DNA of 64,000 bases from Loripinus fragilis. Its lineage: Eukaryota; Mollusca; Bivalvia; Lucinida; Lucinidae. Both the position numbers and the translations under genes were made by a program. Numbering within the stretch: position 1 is the stretch's first letter; each line of letters opens with the position of its first letter. The notes under the pieces are model-generated. The model made no database searches, had not been told where the DNA came from, and saw nothing but the letters and a program-made list of their open reading frames with translations. Shown here one piece after another: positions 55,320-64,000 of the stretch. The stretch spans positions 74,369,601 through 74,433,600 of the forward strand of contig OZ026522.1 in NCBI GenBank assembly GCA_964019695.1. The letters run 5' to 3'.

Positions 55320-55920
55320 AATAAACGACGAAAAAACATTTTAAATCTTCAGCTTCATCCAACTTTCCACCATTGCACTTAAGAATTACTGCCAATAGTT
55401 TGACTGTGTCACATACCTTTACTTGTATTTATAACGTCTTTCAAGCGTAAAATGACGTTACGCCGTCTTACGCCATGACTGACGTCATTTTACAGTAACA
55501 AATGACGTCAGCTAGTGTGCTCTTTACTCGTGCTTTCAAAACTGTGAATTATTGTTTGATCTATCACGGTTTTATACCAAAATTTTGAACCTTCACTCAT
55601 GCCTTTGTGTTTGGTAATTGTTTTGTGTTGTGCTATCGTGTGTTATATCCCTCTCAGAGATGGGGGTGATGCTTACTTTGGATATATTCTTGCTTATATG
55701 CGTGGTTTATAACACTTGGAAAGTGTTTAAACCCCTTTACACCATAGCCTATTTTTAGATCATGAAATCATTTTTTATTTTTAGACATCATTGAAACAAT
55801 TTAGATAAAGTTTTAAATTATTATGATAATATTATGCAAAATAGAGCATTTGCTCTTTGCCCCACAGAAACATAAGTGAACAATTAATTTATCCTATGAT
55901 GAAAAATATGTCCTGCCTTT
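55320..55920. other. No gene seen
   Basis: It contains four TGACGTCA-like or GACGT motifs between 55,430 and 55,515 (for example ATGACGTTACGCC and CTGACGTCATTTTA). A cluster of CRE-like sites is possible, but no gene is attached. Confidence 0.35.
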
Positions 55921-55923
55921 TTT

Positions 55924-57943
55924 ATACCCCCCCGCAAACTTTATTTGCGGTGGGTATACTGTTTTCATGTTGTCCGAGCGTCCAGCCGCCCGTAACGTTT
56001 TGTTACCTTAATATCTTGAAGAGTCATTGCTGGATTTTCATCAAACCTTGCAAACATGTTCATATATGCAAGACAAATACTTTAGGTAAAACAGTAAGGG
56101 CTAGGGGCCAATTCTATTAGAGTTATTTCCCTTTGTAGTTCTAAATGGCTTTTAATATAGGGTTTTATGCTTATGCAATTATAGGCCATACACGGGCCGA
56201 TCAACTCCTACCAAAGCTTTAATGGAACAATTTGATACTTTGCCTATACAATGTAGACACATTGAACATATGCATGTAGGAGTTTGGTTGAGAAAAAATA
56301 ATTTTTGACAAAATGACAGCTGTGAGAACTTAGACAATTTTTTCTTAATAGGGCTTTTGTATACGCATTGATAGTGCCTTCATGGGCCGATCAATTCCTA
56401 CCACAGCTTTTGATGGAGCAATTTGATACTTTGCTTATACAATAAAGACACTTTGAACATATGAATGAAGGAGTTTGGTTCAGAAAAAATAATTTTTGAC
56501 AAAAGGACAGCTGAGAGAACTTAGACAATTTTTCCCTAATAGGGTTTTTGTATATGCATAGATGGTGCCTTCATGGGCCGATCAACTCCTACCACAAGTT
56601 TTAATGGAGCAATTTGATACTTTGCCTATACAATGAAGACACGTTGAACATATGCATGAAGGAGTCTGGTTTGGAAAAAATAATTCTTAACAAAATGACA
56701 GCTGTGAGAACCTAGACAATTTTTCCCTAATATGGCTTTTGTATAAACATAGATGGTGCCTTCATGGGATGATCAACTCCTACCAAACTGTAACAGCTTT
56801 TGATGGAGCCATTTGACACTTTGCCTATACAATGAAGACACATTGAACATATGCATGAAGGAGTATGGTTCAGAAAAAATAATTTTTGACAAAACGACAG
56901 CTGTGAGAACTTAGACAATTTTTCCCTAATATGGCTTTTGTATATGCATAGATGGTGCCTTCATGGGCGGATCAACTCCCATCATAGCTTTTGATGGAGC
57001 AATTTGTTACTTTGCCTATACAATGAAGACACATTGAACATATGCATGAAGGAGTTTGGTTTAGAAAAAATAATTTTTGACAAAATGACAGCAGTGAGAA
57101 CTTAGACAATTTTTCCCTAATAAGGTGTTTGTTTATACATAGATGGTGCCTTCATGGGCCGATCAACTTCTACCATAGCTTTTGATGGAGCAATTTGATA
57201 CTTTGCCTATACAATGTAGATACATTGAACATATGCATGTAGGAGTTTGGTTTAGAAAAAATAATTTGTGACAAAATGACAGCTGTGAGAACTTCGAAAT
57301 TTCTTCCCTAATAGGGCTTTTGTATATGCATTGATGGTGCCTTCATGGGCGGATCAACTCCTACCACAGCTTTTGATGGAGCAATTTGATACTTTGCCTA
57401 TACAATGGTGACACATTGAACATTTGCATGAAGGAGTTTGGTTTAGAAAAAATGATTTTTGACAAAATGACAGCTGTGAGAACTTAGACAACTTTTCCCT
57501 TATAAGGCTTTTGTATATGCTTAGAAGGTGCCTTCATGTGCCCATCAACTCTTACTACAGCTTTTGATGGAACAATTTGATACGTCGCATATACTATAAA
57601 GACACATTGAACATATGCATGAAGGAGTTTGGTTGAAAAATAATAGTTTTTGACAAAATGACAGCTGTGAGAACTTAGACAAGTATTCCCTTATATAGCT
57701 TTTGTATATGCATGGATAGTGCCTTTATGGGCCAATCAACTCCTTCCAAAGCCTTTGGTGGAGCAATTTGATACTTTGCCGATACAATGTAGACACATTG
57801 AACATATGCATGAAGGAGTTTAGAATTTTTGTTTGCACAGATTCTACTGAAATATTTTCAAAACTAAGGTCTGCTGGTTTGAACTATAACTTGCCAAGTT
57901 TTTTCACTGACTCTTACTGTGCGGGGGGGGGGGGGGGGTATCT
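55924..57943. mobile_element. GC-ended element enclosing a 191-bp tandem array
   Basis: The left end TATACCCCCCCGCAAACTTT and the right end GCGGGGGGGGGG then TAT are inverted with respect to each other, though low in complexity. The left lead (GTCCGAGCGTCCAGCCGCCC, TATCTTGAAGAGTCATTGCT) is of a type I recall as common in bivalve genomes. The array fills most of the element. No coding frame. Confidence 0.6.
56150..57825. repeat. 191-bp tandem array, about 8.7 units
   Basis: GGGCCGATCAACTCCTACCA-type starts lie at 56,194, 56,384, 56,575, 56,766, 56,965, 57,156, 57,347, 57,538 and 57,729. Steps are 190, 191, 191, 199, 191, 191, 191 and 191; the 199 step has an 8-base insertion (AACTGTAAC region near 56,785). 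Units share TTTGATGGAGCAATTTGATA, TTGAACATATGCATGAAGGA and GACAAAATGACAGCTGTGAG and differ by scattered substitutions. Confidence 0.97.
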
Positions 57944-58184
57944 AATAAGCATTGCTTATTGACTTTTTTCATTTTTTTTTGACCATTGAAACCATTGTCA
58001 TTATATCTCGATCATGCGAAATAACAACACGTTCTGACGTCACTTCCTGAAAGCCAAGTAATATTACATCATATATGGTTTGTAACGTCACCTCCTGAAA
58101 ACCCTGCGATATGTATATATAGAAGCGGCAGTTGATACGCATTTGTGTCAATCGCAAAATGTTTATTTATAGATTATATAGTAA

Positions 58185-59526
58185 TACCAGGGGCATTTGG
58201 AAAGTTCTTAGCATGGTCCTTTATCTCAGTAACAGATTTACAAATTCTATCATTTTTGGTATCAGTTTAAAGAGCTATCTTTCTTCTATGTTATGGCACA
58301 AATTTCATGAAGATATTATAATGCAGACACGAAAAATACCATTGTGAATACATGTACGGTTTGTATACTGGAAAACGCAAAAATTCAGTGGAAAATATAA
58401 CATTTTACCTTTTGGAAAGTGTGCAGAACATTAATAATAGTTCATGAAATTAGACACTTTTAAACCATTTGGTAGGCCACAATCTGGTACAGTTATTATA
58501 CAATTGATTACCGAGTTGGATGTTTCTAATAACTGAATACCGGAACAGCAATACCAAAACTGTCTTAAAAGCAAAGCAATGCGCTATTTTTAAAATCGCA
58601 TGTCACAATGCACATATTTTGAAAATACATATCCGATTGTAGTTGAAAAATGCCTAACGTTGGTATTTTTGTCAAGATCACTTTATGGTTCTTTGTATTG
58701 AAACCAAAATAAGTTTTGTAAACCAGAATAAAGGGAAGATATCGCTTATATTCTTCCCACGGGGCAGAGTAAGTTTAGCTATGAGCTAACATTCTGGTTC
58801 TTTTAATTAAAAACAGTGCCGAACAAAAAAGTAAAAATAACTTGAGAGTAGAAATCAATCATTTTTGTGATGGTTAATACAATACCATAAGAAGTTCTAA
58901 TTCCATCGACAAAATGCGAGGGGTTAAGTTACCCCACCCACTTGTTGAAAAGTAGGTATAGTGTTATTAGGAATATTTTTCTTGAATACAGAACTAAACA
59001 AGCCACACTTTTTGCGCGACGAAATGATTGTTATGCATTGTTCGCTAAAATAAAGGATAACATATACTCAATAGGCATTATTCGTGCTCCTGTAGCGACA
59101 CAATGTATAGTAAAACATAAAGAAAAATAAGAAAAAGTCCCATTTTTGAAAGTTTACCATTTCTCTATTAGTCAACATTTCTCGAATGTAAAGGTGGTAG
59201 TCGTGCAAGCAGTGATCACGTAATATAATTTAATTCCTAATAAGTTGGCACCAAATCGTTAATTAGTCAAATCAAGATTGCAAATAAGGTCATCAATTTT
59301 CCTTCGCTTTTTTCCAAGTATTTTGCTTAAAATTTCCGCCAGTATATAAACCCCTACTCATTTTAAGCATGCGCTGCACGTGCACGCCAATTCTTTTTTC
59401 GACAAAAATTAAACCATCAAGAAGCCGTTGAATTCTAGTTTACAAAAATATATTACTTGATAGCATTTTATCAACGCATTGTAGAGTTATGATGCCATGC
59501 TAAGAACTTTCCAAATGACCCTCGTA
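58185..59526. mobile_element. Mariner-like inverted-repeat relic, 1.34 kb
   Basis: CATTTGGAAAGTTCTTAGCA at 58,193 is repeated inverted at 59,494-59,515; the outer right end reads TACGAGGGTCATTTGG on the minus strand, like termini of mariner elements. TA stands at both outer limits. The 1.3-kb length is typical of mariner, but no transposase motif (such as HDNARPH) is seen on either strand, so it is decayed or replaced inside. Confidence 0.7.
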
Positions 59527-59590
59527 TTTTCATATGAAACTCATTGTCGACTGTCATTTTTAATATTTGTTTTTAACTGTTATTTTTCAG

Positions 59591-59647
59591 GGGTGTGTCA
59601 GTAACAAGCCTAAGGGAATCAGTTATAGTGTCTACAGTCCATTCTAA
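59591..59647 (+). CDS. Candidate last coding exon with polyadenylation site
   Basis: A strong acceptor (TTTTTAACTGTTATTTTTCAG) ends at 59,590. The frame reads GCVSNKPKGISYSVYSPF and stops at TAA 59,645-59,647. About 130 bases on, AATAAA (59,780-59,785) is followed at 59,801-59,812 by the GT-rich GTGTGTTGTTTT, the usual pair of polyadenylation elements. Acceptor, stop, AATAAA and GT-rich element in order make this the best-supported gene end in the window outside the mobile elements. Upstream exons were not identified; the mariner relic lies in what would be the last intron. No family is recognised. Confidence 0.4.
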   Translation, partial: GCVSNKPKGISYSVYSPF

Positions 59648-59779
59648 CTGAAGTTGACCTCATACAACTACGCTTTAATAATCCAATTCTGGTAAACGAA
59701 TCTGAGAAGAATCAAACATTTTCTTATAAGCCTGAACCCATGTACTTATTCGTAATTAACATTCAAACCTCGAACCCTG

Positions 59780-59785
59780 AATAAA
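59780..59785 (+). terminator. Polyadenylation signal
   Basis: AATAAA with a GT-rich stretch 16 bases downstream; belongs to the exon at 59,591. Confidence 0.5.
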
Positions 59786-59994
59786 CTGTCGCTTTGAGAA
59801 GTGTGTTGTTTTAATTCACATACAAGGATTGCTCAAACAGGTAATTACACCCAATAAAACAAATTAAGGGCCACTTATATAAATTAAGGTTTTTCTATGA
59901 TTCTTGATTTTTTATCAAATGAAACAGGTTACATACTTTTGTTGAAACATTTACATATGTGTAATGCTGCTTTGTCGAATCATGTCGCTCAACC

Positions 59995-60243
59995 ATCCTG
60001 TTGCCGGGTCCCATACTTTCGTGGAGACTGATCATGAAATAATTTCTACGGTCATTTTCCTCCCTTCCACTGAATCATTCAAGAAGGGTTGTTGTCAGTT
60101 ACAAGCGAAAGTATGTGCACAAAGTACTGGTTAACTGCTTGTTCAAGCTTGCCCAGGAAAAAGTGTGGTTAGGTGAACTGACCGTCCCGCAATGACCAAA
60201 ACTGTTGACTTGGGACGTAAAGCAACAAAACAAACAAACAAAA
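59995..60243 (+). mobile_element. tRNA-derived SINE, family 2, 5'-truncated
   Basis: It starts in the body just past box B (TTGCCGGGTCCCATACTTTC) and runs to CTTGGGACGTAAAGCAACAA then the A-rich tail. Only this copy of the family lies on the plus strand. Confidence 0.9.
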
Positions 60244-60493
60244 ATTAACCATCCTGTGAATCACAACAAACGCACAGCTACTGGAAAAATCGGGGTGAAA
60301 CAGCCCATGTTCAAAATTTGCATGTGTAAAGTAAAGTCAATGTTTGTTTGTGATTTTGTTGATTTGTATCACGAAAGTGTTAACAATTGTTTGGAAAACT
60401 GTTTTTGGGTGATTAAAATGCCTAGGAGACATATGCCTAGACTGCAGTTCAAATCTCTGCTCAGACACTCCATACGCTGCTTAGTAGTACTAC

Positions 60494-62556
60494 TCTGTTT
60501 CCGGGTCTTAAGTGACCCCCGTTTTTTGCTAATTATTCTTTAATGGTGATTTTAATTGAAAAATAAATTAGAGAAATGAATGAAGATATAGAATGGCTTA
60601 TACAGGTCAGCGGAGGTAATTCGTCAGTCCCACAGATAAGAGTGCGAAACAGGAAATTATTTTTTCCTATTTCTCAGCCATAAAATATGTTGTGTGTACT
60701 CAAAAACTGTCTTGATGATATGGTTCTTTTGAGCACTCAAAACACGTGTTTAAACTGATGAAGACAATTGCAACTTCACGCTAAAATTGCTTAACTGGCC
60801 CAATCTTCGTGCATTAGGCTATGATTCACAGCTTATACTGACTCATAAACTTCACTGTACATCTAAAACCGATGCATTGAAATGGCCTGTATTCAAAAAA
60901 TGATTCAAGTAACAGTATTGTCTGATCCTTAAATTCTGGGTTGTTGTCCTCTGCTGAATTTTCTTTCGAGATAGATTCGTTTTCTAAAAATATGTCTTTC
61001 AGGAATACAAGTAGGTTATCAAACAGTATGGATCCAGATATTGCTTGAACTTGGCTTTGGCTGTTGACAAAGTTTATCAGCGATCCTTGATTCGCTATTT
61101 CTCGTCAACTCTCTAATTTGCTTGAATTGTCGTCATAAACTTTACTTACTAGTGTCGTCTGCTGATAACATTTGCAAACAATTTGGGCCCAGATCAGGTC
61201 CCACAAAACGTCTGGCATGACCTGGATCCAAACTGCTTGACACTCTACTGATATTCCACGAAAGATTTCTTTAGAAAAAAAAACAACAACAGACAAACTG
61301 ATTTTGAAAAAAGATATCAGCAGACGACAAAACCATGACAAATTACCTCGTGGTCGAAAAGAGTCAATGAATTGAAATGGAAGGTGCTACATGTACATGC
61401 ATGTTTCATGCTTAAGCCTTATATTTGCCTGCTTTCAATACGGCACGGTCTAGGACCCCTATAGACTTTTACAATTGCATACCTTGTGTGTGTGTGTGTG
61501 TATCAAAATGATGACCAGTGAGGTTTGCGGAATAGATTTTCGTTGAATCAGCGGATATAGATATTACTGTAGACTAATGTGTTTCCAGAGTTTAAGTGAC
61601 CCCCGTTTTTCTTTTTTTAAACAGCTTTAAATTGAACTTAGAAGAACTGCAATTAGCATGTGGATTAAAATGCACACCGCGTAACTAAAACTTATTTTTG
61701 GGAGACACCCTTATTTGTAAATGAAGCCCAGATCCCCTGTACAAAAGAATAACTTAGTTGTTTTCCTTGTGAATATACCCATGTGTACCCCAATAGATAC
61801 ACGTGGTATATTTGCATTGCTATGATGCACGAAGATTGGGCCAGTTAAGCAATTTTAGCTTGAAGTTGCGACTGTCTTCATCAGCTCAAACACGTGTTTT
61901 GGTTGCTCAAAAGAACCCTATTATCGAGACGGTTGTTTTGAGTACACACCAAATATTTTTTGCAAATATTTTTGGTTGAGAAATAGGAAAAATAATTTTC
62001 TGTTATGCACTCTTATCTGTAGGACTGACGAATTACCTCCACTGACCCGTATAAGCCATGTTTTATTTATATCGATAGGTTCACTTGGGGACTAATTCAA
62101 TGAGGAGCGGCAAAAACACACAAAAATTCCATCTAATCCCAGCCTACACAAAAACTCACATTTATGTGGAAAAAATTAATTCAATCAGGCGGTCTATATC
62201 TAAATTCATTTCTATAATTTATTTTTCATTCTAAATCACCATTAAAGAATAATTAGCAAAAAACGGGGGTCACTTAAGTTCTGGAAACACATTAGTACAT
62301 ACCATCATAGCAATGCAATTATAACACGTGAATCTATTGGGGTACACATGGGTATATTCACAGGGAAAAGCAACTAAGTTATTCTTTTGTACAGGAGATT
62401 TGGGCTTCATTTACAAATAAGGGCGTCTCCCAAAAATAAGTTTTAGTTACGCAGTGTGCATTTAAATCCACATGCTAAGTGCCGTTTTTCTAAGTTAATT
62501 TAAAGCTCTTTAAAAAAAAAGGGGGGGTCACTTAAACGTGGAAACACATTAGTCCA
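60494..62556. mobile_element. Interlocked inverted repeats (two fold-back elements)
   Basis: Pair 1: 60,494-60,830 is repeated inverted at 61,828-62,287 (GTCTTAAGTGACCCCCGTTT; AATTCGTCAGTCC(C/T)ACAGAT; TTAACTGGCCCAATCTTCGT), the right copy having about 140 extra bases (62,057-62,195). Pair 2: 61,574-61,830 is repeated inverted at 62,295-62,556 (CTAATGTGTTTCCAGAGTTT; GGTACACATGGGTATATTCA). The order is 1L, 2L, 1R, 2R, so the pairs overlap rather than nest. All four outer ends share GTTTCC with TTAAGTGACCCCC. GTCTC hairpins sit inside pair 1. Confidence 0.85.
60945..61340. repeat. Two T1 elements within the inverted-repeat complex
   Basis: Plus orientation 60,945-61,083 (TTGTCCTCTGCTGAATTTTC; ACAGTATGGATCCAGATATT) and minus orientation 61,152-61,335 (AGTGTCGTCTGCTGATAACA; TTGGGCCCAGATCAGGTCCC; ATCAGCAGACGACAAAAC). 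The second is one of the most complete. Confidence 0.85.
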
Positions 62557-62559
62557 GCC

Positions 62560-64000
62560 CATGAGGACAGAAAATCTTCTCGACATGACTGTGCAGTTTG
62601 TACATTATCCTTTTCTCTACGGGGAGCATATTCTTTCATTTTATAGTAGCTGGTTTACTTCCATGTTGAAACATACTCTACAGTTCAAAAGTTGTTATTT
62701 TTAAATGGCATGGATACCAACATACTAAGTGTGTGTGTGTGTGGATTTATTGCTTATTGTGTAACTGAATTCGACACTGTTATTGTGGTCTCATATTTGG
62801 CGAGTTTTGCTGTTATCTCCACTAGCTTAACAAGAAATATGCGCCAAATTTAAATGTTTTGTTCAGTATTACAACTAAAAACCCTTCCCACAAGGTACAA
62901 CCATTGACATATCAAGATTAAACTCATAGGTTCATCAATTTAACAGTAGTGACCAACACAAATCTTTTCTGCAGGCATGCACACATTGACCAGCACAGGG
63001 GGTAAAACAACATGCGCATAGACAATCTTTAAATAAGTAAGTGAGCATGACGAGGAAATACTACAATCAAATATTGTAGACAAGCCCTAGGCACCATGAG
63101 AAAGACTACATAACACTTATAGCCACAATACATCAGGAAGACAATTGAAGTAAAGCAACCAACTCTCTTAACCCCATCCAGATGATTGCATAAAAACAAG
63201 GATCAAACACAGAATCTCCACAAATAATGGGAGCATTTTAATTATATTAACTTGTTGAGGAAAACTAACACCAAAACACAATCAAAAATTGATATAATTA
63301 AAAATGATTCACCTGACCTGGAAAAACACTGATCAATCACTTATGATACGCAGAACTCTACCCTTGAGCTAGCTAATGAATTTGGAACGTATTATGTTAT
63401 GAATTATTGCTGAACTTTCTGAATGTAAACGCTAATTTAAGACATAATTTTCTAAATGGGACATTGAAAGCAAAAATTCAATATTGTGGATTATCCTTGT
63501 GTTTTGGAAAGTTTTTGCAAACAGCAATACAGACTTGAGGGGTACGTTATTGGTTTTATCTATATAATTTATGTCTTGCAAAACTGTATTTGTTCCCATA
63601 TCTGGACTTAGAGATTGCCTCCAGTCTAGGTCTCACAACTGCCATTTCAATAGAAATTAGGTATTGCATAGATTCTTTCCCTTGAGCTTTCAGAAATGTG
63701 TCATTATGTTATGACTCGTACATGTATAGGATATATCCACAATATGTGAAAACCAGCCTTAATAACGAAGTCGTCTATATTAAGTTGATTACACACACTT
63801 TATCTAGGAAGTGTTAAGAAGTTGTTCTGCAAATTTTATGAAGTTATCTCCATTTCTCATGGATATATGGTCTTTTGAAACTATACACTGTCTAAACTTT
63901 AACATGCAATGTCAGAAACGTCGTGGCGTAACTAACGATGGCAAAATTAAATTTATGATTTGCGGGTTCGTCACATGCATGAAGAATATGCTATTCCTTG
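62560..64000. other. No gene seen
   Basis: A short (GT)n at 62,731-62,742 is the only feature. No open frame above 60 codons. Confidence 0.5.

Noticed and set aside
56150..57825. CRISPR array
   Set aside because: The whole 191-bp unit is repeated with no unique spacers, in eukaryotic DNA.

Overview
The window is animal nuclear DNA from an AT-rich, repeat-dominated genome. It has no operons, no bacterial-style coding density, and splice signals of the metazoan GT-AG type. tRNA-derived SINEs, a jockey/CR1-type LINE, many fold-back elements and tandem arrays with a 160-bp or roughly 191-bp period point to a mollusc, most likely a bivalve. That assignment rests on my memory of bivalve repeat families and was not checked by a search.

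Only one long open reading frame is present: a 1130-codon LINE protein (endonuclease plus reverse transcriptase) on the minus strand at 29.5-32.9 kb, with motifs intact. Other coding material is single candidate exons, judged by splice sites and an open frame. They are a ZSWIM3-like exon (2.5-2.7 kb, minus), a 54-codon internal exon (10.08-10.24 kb), exons near 36.7 and 41.4 kb, one on each strand near 52 kb, and a terminal exon with a polyadenylation signal at 59.6-59.8 kb.

The most striking structure is a 7.4-kb insertion at 14,749-22,163. It has 25-bp terminal inverted repeats (one mismatch) and a 7-bp target duplication. It splits one unit of a tandem repeat whose neighbouring unit shows the empty site. 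Its left end carries a candidate spliced gene for a 161-residue acidic C2H2 zinc-finger protein: a donor in a leader exon, three coding exons that join in frame, and a polyadenylation signal. Several SINEs have since landed inside it.

Layout: 0-4 kb, ZSWIM-like exon and small repeats. 4.5-6.2 kb, a TTAA-flanked element. 6.9-8.8 kb, minisatellites and SINEs. 9-13.9 kb, mixed repeats and one exon. 14.1-22.7 kb, tandem repeat split by the 7.4-kb element. 23.2-25.6 kb, a second TTAA-type element. 26.5-27.2 kb, an inverted-repeat element with 7-bp target duplication. 29.5-33 kb, the LINE. 33-41 kb, dense small repeats plus an element with tRNA-like arms. 41.6-43.5 kb, an inverted-repeat element with a nested second copy of the 26.5-kb family. 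45-49 kb, tandem duplications and a cluster of GC palindromes. 49-54 kb, mostly featureless apart from two candidate exons. 54.4-58 kb, tandem arrays. 58.2-59.5 kb, a mariner-like relic. 60.5-62.6 kb, interlocked inverted repeats. A roughly 150-bp inverted-repeat family (here called T1, ends TTGTCRTCTGCTGA, palindromic centre) recurs about 20 times across the window. Nothing suggests that the genes here act together in one pathway.
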